Source of the DNA: Haematococcus lacustris
Lineage: Eukaryota > Chlorophyta > Chlorophyceae > Chlamydomonadales > Haematococcaceae
DNA: 64,000 nucleotides
Reading direction: 5' to 3'
Assembly: GCA_030144725.1 (NCBI GenBank)
Contig: JASKMD010000019.1
Location: forward strand, 431,596 to 495,595
Under the pieces are notes generated by a model. That model saw only the letters and a list, made by a program, of their open reading frames with translations, was not told where the DNA came from and ran no database searches. The position numbers and the translations under genes were made by a program. Within the stretch, counting starts at the first letter, position 1; every line of letters begins with the position of its first letter. Below, one piece after another: positions 1-10,809 of the stretch.

Positions 1-945
1 TGGTATGCCAAGCTCAGTCGGCTCCTCGTGTACCTGTAGCCATCACCATGTGTACCTTATAAACCCAATGATTGATTTGCATAGTGCCACGGACGCGTCA
101 TTGAGTATGCTATAACAAATCCGAGTGAGGCCAGGCTGTTTGTTCAATGGTGCAAAACATAAAGCGGATTATAGCTGGAGGGGGTGACAAATCCCTACTG
201 TGCCGCTCACCATTACAGCGATACAGCGCTGCCACACACAAACCCGGGTTCCTTCACATCCTCGCCAAGCGGCCTGCACCATCAGGAACCTCGCGCAGCC
301 ATGTTTGCCGGACTTCAGTGGTGTGCGCCACCGACATGTCGTGCATCGCTAACGGATAGCCAAGGACGTAGCTTACCGGTGTAGCTAACCACGGTCTGCG
401 ATTGGGACACATCCGGGGTCACATGTGGCTGCCCGCATCGAAAGACTCCGATGGCAATTCCAGTCTTACATTAAACGCGCAATATCACATCGCAGCAGAC
501 GCAACAAACGTTACATCAAAAGATTGAGTAGGTGGGCTGCAGTTGCATGAAGATTGCCAACCCCGACGCCTGACTTCAATTCAGCCTCATGCCCTGGCCA
601 GAGTCCTGCCCCTACACTCTCCATGTACAAACAGATCATTGCACGGCTAATAATCAGGTCTCACAAGGTCTCTTTGGCAAAATGTACCGTGAGCCATTTG
701 ATGCCGCTAGGCTAGGGCGTGTAGACTGAAGCACGAGTTTAAGCTGCCCCCTTGAACTACCTCTTAACTGGCTCGGGCATCTATCAGGTTGTATTCATCT
801 CAGCCCTGGTTGCTGACAGGGACTTGTTTTCTTGCTGCTGCGGTTTAATCAGTTTGCAAACTTGCTCGGCAGCTTCTCTTACGTTAGTCCCAGCATCCCC
901 AGTCTCTGCAGCATCCGTGCAGCGACGACGGCAATACTAGTACGC
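1..945. other. No gene seen; 5' flank of the RCR ligase gene
   Basis: I see no exon with homology and no RNA gene here. The ligase reading frame stays open upstream of its proposed ATG as far as an ATG at 832, so the last 114 bases could code for a 38-residue N-terminal extension. Otherwise this is promoter or 5' UTR sequence. Confidence 0.5.
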
Positions 946-3900
946 ATGGCTTTCCGATGCGAGAGCTGCAGCCTGGAACATGGATTTGACCAAGTCGCGC
1001 ATAACTGCTCCCCGAGCTGTCGCAGCTTAGTTTGCAGAACATGCTACGAGTTGGATGTCGATGCCCAGGTGCGCAAGTACGCATGCAGGGATGCAGATAT
1101 GCGTAAAGTTGGCCAGGCTAGATGCATGCTTCAATAGTGAGTTAGGTAGATGACAGACGCCACAGCCAGCTCAAGGCACAGCTGTTGGCGCAAGGTGATT
1201 AACCACAGGTGCAAGCATGGATGAAAGCAACCCCCGCCCCAAGCACTCGGGCTGGGTGTAATGCAGCTGGTCCTCGCTACGTCAAGGGCGCAGCTGTTGC
1301 TTACTTGACAAGCGACGGCCAGATGCAAGCTGCTACTGTGCTGCAAGTGGACAGGAGTGTGGACCCCTGCCAGGTGGGTGTAAAGGCAGCGCCAGTGCTG
1401 CCTTGAGCTCATCGGCCAAGAGGGTCAGGGGCTGGAGGGCAGCCTGGGGTCCTGCATGCGTGTGGAAGGTGGCACTGCATCCTGACTATCAAGGTAGCTT
1501 TTCGGTGTAGGCTACAACATCTGTGACAGGGTACACCATTGCCAGCGACAAAATGCATGGCTGCTTGCATCTTGAACACGTGCCGAGTGATTGTGCAGGC
1601 ACGTGACAGTGAGCAGTGTATTGGGTAGTGTGTGCGTGGCCATATGGAGGGCTCCCTCAGGTTACGATGCGGATGATGTTGTGCTCATCTGGCATCAATG
1701 CACCCATCATAGCCTCCTGGCGTGTCACTGCCACCTGTTGCTGGCGCCTGTTGCTGTTGGCTGTCGCTGCTGCTGCTACAGTATGCCATCCTGCTGCGGG
1801 GCGCCGAGGCGGAGCGCTGGACAGAAGAGAGGCGGCTGCTGCCAGCACCCCATGGGCTGAGCAGCCAACAGCCTGGTCAGTGCCTTCCTCATCAACCCTG
1901 CATCAGCCTGGGCTAAGGCGGCCTCACAGGGCCCTTTCACCAGGGTCTGTGCCATGTTGAAATGGAAGTTGTGCACAAACCTGGACTTGATTGCCGCAAC
2001 CACTGGTCCCTCTTCCCAACCACCTTAAACTCTTCCCAGTCCCTGGCCCTCAAATGCTGTCTCATCTTTTCACTTTCACCTCTTACTCATGTGAGCTGGC
2101 AGCTTCGTGGTGGGAGCAGGTCACGCCCCAGGTGGAAGCTCTTCCCTTGATGCACGCTGGTGGAATTGGCGTAGTCTTCTTCTTCTCGCTGGCAGCCAAC
2201 CTTACCTTTGCTACCCTGCTCGTTGCTGCCATGCCTGTGTAACCACATACCCTGCCTGCCTGCCACACTCCTGCTGGCCTGCAGCCCTGCAGTTGAAGTG
2301 CCCGGCATGCCAGTCTCTGGTGCCAGGAGGGGTGCAGGCACTCCAGGTGTGTGCGACCTGCCCTGTGGTCAGTCGCCATGCAGCGCCATGCAGTTGACAG
2401 GCCACACCAGCTGGTGACCATGTGGACAAGTCATGACCAGCATGGCCGAGGGGGTCACGCCGCACTCCCTGGAGCTCCTTACCCACCATGGACAGGGTTC
2501 AATTGCAGGCAGGCAGGCAGGCAGGCAAGCAGGCAGGCAGGCATGGCATTGTGTGACCATTGTCTGACCAGACACAATGCAGCTGTGCAGCTGACACTTG
2601 GCGCCCAGCCACAACTTACACCACAATGTTAGCATGGCCTGCCTTCATAAGGCCTGTCTGATGTGAAGTGTCACCTACCTGCCTGCCTGCCTCAGCACCT
2701 GGCACCTGCCGCCTTCAGTTCTTGGGAGCAAGCAGAGACCCTGCGGTGGCTGGAAAGTGAGTGCCAACCTGACACCTCCTATTACACTCATCTCACAGCC
2801 CACTGCCACACTCCCAGCCCACTGTGCCAAACACTGGCTATCCATGTGCAAGAACCTTAGGGCAAGGGAGCATGGCCAGGACATGTTAAGATTAACATGA
2901 CGCCGCTGACAGGCAAAGGCCATGAATTGATGGTGGTGGTCATGTCGCTCCCCCTGCCTGGCTGCTAAAGTACTACTGCTACTCCTCCAATGGCTGCCAA
3001 TGGTCCAGAGTTTCTCACCGCTTCCCCTCCTGCTCCTGCTCCACCTGCTGTGGCCATTTGCTGGACCACATTGGGCTGGACTGCACAGTGTTGGTCAGCA
3101 CAGATCATTCTGCATGCCCGGCACACCGCCTTCACCCCCTGTACTCGCCCCTCACCCCCCATCTCCCCGCACTCCCCTTCTGCCGTCACTCTCTCAGGCC
3201 AACAAAACTTATTTTAGTTTCTATGGAGCAAGGCCATCACTCTCTCAGTCCCTACCCTCCAAGGACCTCCCCACCTCCTGTGTTGAGCCCCACCCTCATA
3301 GACCGCCCCTGGCCACGCCCTTGTCGTGTATGGCTGCAGCCAACGGCATCATCCGCTGTCCCCACCCACCTTGCGGGGCCCTCATCCAGCGAGAGGTGCA
3401 GCCAGGTGGGGCAGGCTAGCCCAGGCAACACACTGCCACGACCCAATGCGAGTGCTGAACAGGCCAGCGCAGGCCAGGCTGGGTTAGGCCAGGTCAAGTC
3501 TGGTCGTGCTTGAGGGTCTGCAGCAGCAGTGCAGCTGATGGATGTCATAGGCTGTGGAGGAGGCAGGTAAGCAGGTGGGCAGATAGGGATGGCAGCAGAC
3601 TGAGCTGTGGGCATGCAGGAGTGCTGGGAGAGGTTTGCCGTCTCAGGCAAGCTCAGTCATGTCACGAGGGTGGTGGTGGTGGCCAGGACGAGTCATGCAG
3701 GTTTGTCAGCATGTCCGGGGTGTACATACACTTTAATGTTCACTTGATGGTTGAGAGGGACACTCTAGGCTCTTAGTGGTGTACTTGACTCGTCCTCGTC
3801 CCCGCAGCCACACATACCTCGGCTGCACCTTGCCTGCTGTGGGCTCCTTGTTTACCCCATTCACTTGGGATGAGGCTGACACTTGGGGCTCTTGATGTTG

Positions 3901-6900
3901 GAGGTGTCTGGGTTTGTTGAACGCGGAGCCATGGGGCCTGCTCGAACTACTGGCCATGCGGGCTTGCATGTAAAATACAATGCACCATGCAATGCAATGC
4001 ACCATGGGAAAGCCCACCTGCAATGTGTTATGCAGGGCCAGGCCTCACCTCGCCTCCTGCTAAGGTGCCGCCCTCAATCCATGACATCCACAAGGCTGCC
4101 CACCGCTTCCGCTGCAAGCTTTGCTCACAGGACTTCTGCGATGCCTGCAGGTAGCTGTAGGGAAGCTGGAAGTAGGTGTGGGGAAGCTGCAGACCCCCTG
4201 CAGTGCAGCCGTCAGTGGTGAACAGCTACACAGTGCCCATTGCACTCACTGCAGCCGCCTGAGCAGTGGTTGGCTGTCCTGGGGCAGGCCTGCAAGAGCT
4301 GGGTTGAAGATGGGGGTTTGCTGGAGGGAGGATAGGCTTTGTGAAGGGGAGGGAGGATGGGCTTTGTGAAGGGGAGGGTGGAGGTTGATATTGATGAGGA
4401 GGGAGTGAGTTCACTAGGAAGCGTGACAGGCTGCTTCACGGACCTGGCTGCAGCATGCGCCCTTACCACGCTGGCCTCACCTGTCAGGAAGCTGCCGCGC
4501 CCGACTGCCTGTACTGCCACTGTAAAGTCAAGGTGAAAGCACAGGCAGCTGACACTGGGGCTAGAACAAGGCCGATGTCTCAATTTCACAACAGCCCAGT
4601 GTATTGGCCAGCAGGCAGGCGGGCAGGCAGGCGGGCTGGCAGGCAGGCGGCAAGGCAGGCAGGCGGGAAGGCAGGCAGACAGGCAGTAAGGCTTTGGGAG
4701 CGTGTGAGATGCTAGCGGCGGCTTAGCAAGGGGCACTTGGCAGTCAGCAGGGACAGGGGCCAGCAAGGGTCAGGCATGCAGCAGGCCTGGCCCCTTCACA
4801 CCACACATTGCTCTTGGGAGGATAAGGAGGCCACGGCAGAGCAGCAGGTGGCTAGCGGAGCTTGCAAGCGCATGAGAGCATGCGAGGCATGGCCTCGCTG
4901 TCCTGCTGCTGACAGGGCAGTGAATGAAGGGCTGGCGGCGCTTGCTAGCAAAGCACGGTGACTGCTCTGTTGGGAGCTGGGAGGAATGGGTCTGTCGACC
5001 AGTTCTCATGCCCCTGCTGCTGCTCTTCACTGTCTTCCTCCTTCACTTTCTTCTCCTCCTGCTCCCACTCCCACTCCATTCCTGGCGTGGGCCTCGACGC
5101 CATATCTACCTCCACCGCCCTTACTACCAGCTCCTTCTTACTTAATAATAATCTTACTTAATAATATCTAAACCTTGGTGCCTGCCCTTCTCCTTCGGCC
5201 CTTGTCCTCCTTTGTCCATCAGGTGCCAGCTACACCATCTCCCTCCCACCCGGCCTGCTCCCCCTCACCGTCATCAGCAGCAGCCTTGCGCCAGGCCTTG
5301 GACCAGCTGGGTGTAGACTGGAGCTGGTGTCTGGAGAAGAGTGAGATGAGGGCGGTGCTGCAGCGCTTTAGCATGCATGTGTGCGCTGCTCAAAGCTGCA
5401 GGTGAGGCCAGAGGCAGGCTGCAGCTGGGCAGGCTACTGCTACTAGTTGATGCCAATGACCTGCCATCATATCTACGATGTTAGTGTCCTCATCTACTTG
5501 CAGTTGCTCAGCCTCGTGTCAACAAAACTGCACCACCATCTCTAGCTCACTCACTCACTCATCACTCCACCCTCCTTCACCCTCCTTTACCCCCCAACCT
5601 CTCTTCCCCTCCCTCCTACACTCTGCTGCTGGCGTCTTGGGCACGCCTCGGCTGGGCATGTAGGCACCTGACAGTGAGCAGTTTGTGGGGTAGTGTGTGT
5701 GGGGCCATGTGGAGGGCTCTCCCAGGTTGCAGTGCGGATGATGTTGTAGTCATCTGGCATCATTGTGCCCATCATAGTCTCCTTGCATGTCACCGCCACC
5801 CGTTGCTGGCACCTGTTGCTGTTGGCTGTTGCTGTTGACGCCTGGCAGGGGGCAGCTAGCTCAGGCCTGCACCCGCCGCCTGGCCTGTGGGCACTGGTGC
5901 TGTGGGGTGAGGGGCGAGGACCCCCGCTGCTGCCCCCCATGCCTGGACTGTGCCCCTCTACCCCCTTTGGCACATCCCAGCCGCCAGGCAGCAGGTGAAG
6001 AATAGCTGCCCCGCTTCCACCCCTCGCAGCCCTGAAGTTCAGGACTGGCCCTGCTGCTCCATCCGCCCATGCCCTTGCCCCTGACCCTGGTCACCCTGGA
6101 CAGGGGCCAATAGAGGCCCTAAACCACCACCAGCTTGACGCAGTCCTAGGTTTGATCATGTCCCTGGTCCTGCCTGCGTCCTGTACACTCTCCCTCACCC
6201 TGCACCTGGGTAAGGTACTGGCTGCGCCCTGGCCTGCCTCCCTCATACCCCTCACAGCACCACAGAAACCCACCATTGCTCATGTACAGTACAATACAAA
6301 GCCAAGCTCAACACCCAGCCCTGACACCCAGGCCTGCCCTGGCATTGCTGTGTCCCAGGCGGCCTCCCCACCACCACCCCTTCCACCCCGCCCAACCAGG
6401 AGTGCTGCTGCTGCTGGGAGCCCCTCAGGCAGGGCCCCTGCCTGCAGCTGCAGTGCAGCCACAAGCACTTGATGCACCTGGACTGCGCCCGCAAGCAGCT
6501 CAAAGTGAGGAGGCTGGGGAAAGGGGCCTGGGATGGAGGTGCTGGGGTGAGGGGGCTGGGGTGATGGGGATGGGGTGAGGGGGCTGGGGTGAGAGGTGAG
6601 CTCCCCGCCCCTCCTGTGGCGGCTGTGGTTTATCTGGCCCTATGGTGTCTGCTGTGGGTCAACTGACACAGCAGTGTAGCACCTCTACCCTCCCCTCACT
6701 CCTCAGTCCTATTCCTGCTAGGCACCCCTCACTGCCCACAGCCACCCTCTGACCCCACACCTTTACCCCAACCTTCATGGATCTACTGATGCTGACCTGG
6801 GGCCACATGCTGCTCGCCCTGAACCAACAGGCGTCCTTCCCTGGTCCTTCCATCTCGTTTGCCCACCTGTTCTGCCCGCTGTGCGGTGCTGCCCAAGCCC

Positions 6901-9556
6901 GGGCAGGGGGTGCCCAGGTGAGCGAGAAGGGTGGAGCAGAGGAAGAGTAGCAAGTGTGAGGCAAATGGATTGAATTCCCTCTGCAGCTACTGACAGGTAG
7001 GAAGGAGGCGCTGCTGCATGGACCCCGATGGTCCCTTGCATGGCTGCAGCAAGGGTCCTGGCCGTGGGCTGTCCATGAGATCCTTGATAGGGGTGATTTT
7101 CAAACTTAGCCTCACTGTGCCAGCACAGGGGCTGCGGCAGGCAGAGACTGTAGTCAACCTCATACACCTGGCCTGGCCTGGTCTGGCCTGGCTTGGTGGG
7201 TGCTTATTTGGCTTGGCCCCTTCCCGCCCTGACCAAGTGATGTGGAGTCCGCCTGCCTGCCTGCAGCTGGCCACCCTGGCCGTGCACCTTGACCACCCAA
7301 TGCTGCAGACCGAGCTGCAACCAGAGCTAGCGCTCAGGTGGGAGCAACACCGTCGTTGGGCCAGGGCTAAGCTACCAACCGGTCCAACCCCTCCTGCCCC
7401 CACCCTGCATGCCCGCCCATGACCCCATGCCCCTGCGCCCTTGTGTCTCTGCAGCAGCTACCTCCTGCCTTCCACATACCCTTGCCCGGGTAAACTTCCT
7501 GCTGTGTGTGTTTTGTGCGTTGGGCTCAGGGACTCGGTGGTGAGCCTCGCCCGCCATCGGCTGAAGCTTGAGGGAGCCGCTGCGTTCCCTGAGCTGCAGG
7601 TCAGCAGCCTTCAGTGCTGGACCCTGATCCGTGCCACTGCCCTCCATACCCACCCCACTCCTGGGTACTGACCTGTGTATCTGATATTGTGATTTGTTTT
7701 ACTATAGTGATACGCCCTGTTGGTGACTTCACCAAATCAATTTGTCACCAAATTGTATCACCTATTGTTTGAGCATGGATATTCAGTGAATATTCGTTGA
7801 GCATGAGATGTTTTTCGTCACCAAATTGTATCACCTTCTCTTTGAGCATGAAATTTGGGTTTCCACCAACTCAGCGTATCACCAACAAGGCGTATCACTA
7901 CAGTATGTCCTGTTGTTATGACCTGTGTTTGTACCTGGGTGATTTGTTATAGTGGCCTGAACTATTATGTTGTTGTTCTCAGCTGAGTGATGTTTGCACT
8001 GCCGTTGGTACTGTTAATACTGGCGCCGCTGGTGCAGTTGCTGGTGTTGCACTCCGTTTGCAGTGCAAAGCCTGGCCCTTAGCCCCACCCTGCTCTTGCG
8101 AGGGCTTGAGCCCCTGACCTTGCTGGTTGTAAACCGGATCCAAGAGCATGCTGAGCCCCTGACTTTGCTGGTGGTAGGCTTGATGGCTGTAGTACAGATT
8201 CAGGAGCAGCTTGGCGCCCCCCCCTCCCTCCCCCCCATGCACCACTCCCCTGCCTGTGAATGCGCTGCCTTGTGCTTGGCTGCAGCCTGGGGGCAGCTTT
8301 GAGGGGCGGGCGGTGGACCTAGCGCTGACACGCTTCGCCTTCTACAAGTGCAGCAAGTGGGTGAGCTGGGGCGGCTCTTTGGCAGCTCTTTGGCAGGGAG
8401 GAGTAGGGGGAGGAGAAGGGGAAGGAGGAGGGAAGGAGGAGGGAGGAGGAGGGGAGGGAGAAGAAGGGGAGGGAAGAGGAGAGGAAGGGGAAGGAGGGAG
8501 AGGGAGAGAGGAGCAGAAGGAAATGAAGGAGGAGGACGTCCCGCGTTTCACCCCTGGGGCAGTCACCAAAGCTTAGTTCTGCCTCCCTTACCCACCCCCT
8601 GTTCTCCCTGGTACTGCCCGTCTCGCCTCTTTAGCCCTGGTCCTGCCTAATACTAATCCCACTGCTGCCGCTGCTGCTGCTGCCGCTGCTGCTGCTGCTG
8701 CTGCTGCCGCTGCAGGTGCCAGCAGCCCTACTGTGGAGGCCTCAAGGGCTGTGGAGCACCTGAACCAGAGCCGCAAGGTGGCAGTCTACCCCTACAGCTC
8801 CACCCGCCAGCCTGCAGCCATGCCCCGTCGGCTGCCCTCACTGCACGACATTCTTGCACACCTGTCCTGTCACCTGTGCTCTGCTGTCCTGCGAGTGCTG
8901 TCACACTGCTCTGCTGGCCTGGGGAGTGACCTGCGCTCTGCTGTACTGCTGTACTGCTGGCCTGTTACACGGGGCCTCCCTTAATGCACCCCGGTGAATA
9001 CCGGAGTAGTCTTCTTCTTTGTAACACGGGGCTGCTGGCTCCTTATGCTGCTGGCCCATGCTCAGTGCGTGTACACAGCAGCCCACCTGCCGCACTGCCC
9101 CGTCAAGCCAAAGCATGCGGAGCAGTCCACCTGCTGTGCTCCAGCCAAAGATGCAGCACCCGCCTAGCTTGCTCTGGGTGGACCGGGTTTGCAGGTGGCC
9201 CCCCTCCCCCACCGCCCCCCACTGGCTTCATGCAGCGTGCCGCCAACTTCCTGGCAGCTGCCAGGGGTGTAGCAGCCCAAGCACAGGCACAGGCAGGCAG
9301 CTGGGCGGCAGAGGAGCCCCATGCTCTGCTGTGTGGCAGGTGGGGTGGGCGCTGGGTTTGTGGGCAGGGGTAAGGAACGCTGGATAGGTGGAGCGGGAGG
9401 ACGAGGAGAGGGCAAGTGGGTGAGGGGATGAGAGGGCGGGGAGGTGAGGGGGACCTTGTAGGGTGTGGGCGCCCTGGCAAAGGGGTGGAGTAGAGAAGCT
9501 GATGAGACATGTAGGTGACCAGCCCTGATGTTGCCCTACCCTCAGATTGATAGTGG

Positions 9557-9647
<91 letters not shown>

Positions 9648-10809
9648 AAAGACGGACAGACAGTTCTGTGCTTTGTTTTACGCAGCCATGTGAATGCTGT
9701 GAGATGTCAATGCCCAAAAAAAGGAGGTGGAGATGGGAAGCTGGTTGTAAAGAATCACAAGGGCCTGTATGGAGTTTGTGACTCACATGTGTTGAGGAGT
9801 GACCTGGCTTGCTGCTGCTGTCGTCGCTGTTGCTGCCACAGCATGCCACTGCTGCTGCCACTGCAGTTGCTGTGCCCTGCAAGCCGGCTCAGATTGCTCT
9901 CGCCATGGGACCACCTTCATTGAGTACAAGTGCAAGTGAGTGGAACCAGCTTGCACCACAGTGTTGCTGCTGTAGCGGTAGCTGAGGGAGGGGTGCTTAT
10001 CATAGTGGCGAAGCTGCTGCTCTGATTGTGTGTTCTGTTTGTGATGTTGTCTTCCAGTTGCCAGTATCCTGCTGCCGACCCCCTGCTGCTGTGCTCAGTG
10101 GTGCAGCTTGACCGTGCCAGTGCTGGCAGTGCCCCCGTCCTGGTCTGATGCTGTGGCTTACATAAGCTGGTGCCCGCTGCCCTGCTGCATGCGGTCAGGT
10201 ACTGCTGCCGCCCAGCTGCCTGGTGGTGTTGGGGCAGCACCCACATGTGTGACCAGTGCCATGCGGATGTGGGTCTGAGGGAGGAGAGGGCGCGGCAACG
10301 CTGCGACCCCGCCAGGTGCATGGCCTGCATCACCTCATGCACTGATCCCCCAGCACCATGCCTGACTCCCCATGAGGGAGGTTTACCGAGCCAATGCTGT
10401 AGCATGCATGGAGGAGCCAGCCAGCCAGCCAGTTAGAGCAAAGCAGCCAGGCCGATGCCATGGCCGACGCCATGCACCATGCCCTGGGCCCTCATGTGAG
10501 CAAAAGCCAGGCTGTGAAACATACATGCAATGGTCAGCCAGCCAGCCAGCCAGTCCAACTCATAGCTATTAGTGGTGTTGGACCAGCTAGCCAGGCCGCC
10601 AGCCGGGCAGTGGGTTGCCAGGCAGTGTGATGGCCTGGCTATCCACCCCTGATGCTGGGTGTGTCATCTCCACGGCCAAATGCTGGCATGGTGATAGCTG
10701 GCGTGATGATGGCTGGTGTGCTTGCTGCAGGTGTAGCTTGAAGGTGCCCCATGGGCAGCCAGGCAGTGAGTCGTGCTTGGGCTGCAGCATGTGCCGCCTG
10801 GAGGGCTGA
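946..10809 (+). CDS. RCR-type (MYCBP2/PHR-like) E3 ubiquitin ligase, compact form, 20 exons
   Basis: Exons: 946-1068, 1209-1373, 1782-1875, 2285-2367, 2696-2756, 3340-3405, 4036-4150, 4454-4532, 5223-5401, 5849-5994, 6359-6504, 6831-6917, 7267-7337, 7530-7599, 8286-8356, 8716-8777, 9195-9339, 9867-9935, 10199-10315, 10731-10809. All junctions are GT-AG, all phases agree, and the total is 2,028 nt (675 aa). Domains in order: RING-like Cys/His motif (5-34); Tudor-like segment (66-120); LSD1-like CPAC/CATC ribbon (132-154); IBR-like finger with RCPHPPCGALIQRE and PYHAGLTC (178-260); SAP-like GVDWSWCLEKSEM (about 293-306); CGHWCCGV-type Cys cluster (333-354); RING-H2 (386-444, ending FCPLCG); tandem-cysteine domain (about 510-675). 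Known RCR ligases ubiquitinate Ser/Thr by a relay between two cysteines; C531 and C621 align with them. The RCC1 and PHR regions of animal MYCBP2 (over 4,000 aa) are absent. Start chosen at 946; 832 is an alternative. Exons 4-5 are the least certain. Confidence 0.85.
1592..1781 (+). repeat. Intron-borne repeat, copy 1
   Basis: About 190 bp closely similar to 5658-5848. Both copies sit at the 3' end of an intron of the RCR ligase gene and run up to, or nearly up to, the acceptor AG. Shared stretches include GACAGTGAGCAGT and GCGGATGATGTTGT, and both end in a CTGTTGCTGTTGGCTG pyrimidine-rich run that can serve as the branch and acceptor region. Confidence 0.75.
2505..2542. repeat. (GGCA)n microsatellite in ligase intron
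   Basis: About nine tandem GGCA units with one interruption, in the intron between exons 4 and 5 of the RCR ligase gene. Confidence 0.9.
4611..4686. repeat. Imperfect (GGCA)n tract in ligase intron
   Basis: GGCA and GGCG units with several substitutions, in the intron after exon 8 of the ligase gene. Confidence 0.85.
5658..5848 (+). repeat. Intron-borne repeat, copy 2
   Basis: Partner of the repeat at 1592-1781. It ends at the acceptor CAG at 5846-5848, directly before the exon coding the CGHWCCGV cluster. Apart from point differences and the last few bases before the acceptor, the two copies align over their whole length. Confidence 0.75.
7702..7903. mobile_element. 202-bp MITE with terminal inverted repeats, TA target duplication
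   Basis: The left end CTATAGTGATACGCC and the inverted right end CTGTAGTGATACGCC form terminal inverted repeats of about 25 bp with few mismatches. A TA dinucleotide flanks each end (7700-7701 and 7904-7905), as expected for a Tc1/mariner-type insertion. The interior is AT-rich, unlike the host DNA. It holds two direct copies of a roughly 34-bp segment containing CACCAAATTGTATCACCT, near 7743 and 7816. No coding capacity. It lies in the intron between ligase exons 14 and 15. Confidence 0.85.
8396..8535 (+). repeat. Polypurine tract
   Basis: About 140 bases of almost uninterrupted A and G (GGAGG, GGGAAGG and similar) in a ligase intron. The complementary strand is polypyrimidine. It contains many GGG runs. 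Confidence 0.9.
8660..8710 (+). repeat. (CTG/CCG)n triplet tract before an acceptor
   Basis: Pyrimidine-rich CTG and CCG triplets leading to the acceptor CAG at 8713-8715. It probably doubles as the polypyrimidine region of that intron. Confidence 0.7.
9555..9647. repeat. Perfect (GGCA)n microsatellite, about 23 units
   Basis: Uninterrupted GGCA units over about 93 bp in the intron between ligase exons 17 and 18. It is the longest perfect microsatellite in the window. Confidence 0.95.

Noticed and set aside
8211..8650. Plus-strand frames of 100-121 residues rich in Glu, Gly and Arg
   Set aside because: They come from the polypurine tract in an intron. Only 8286-8356 is a real exon, read in this frame before the donor.
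9103..9882. 259-residue minus-strand open frame rich in Pro, Cys, Leu and Ala
   Set aside because: It lies antisense to ligase exons 17 and 18 and runs through the (GGCA)n microsatellite, which reads as repeated LPAC. Low complexity, no homology.
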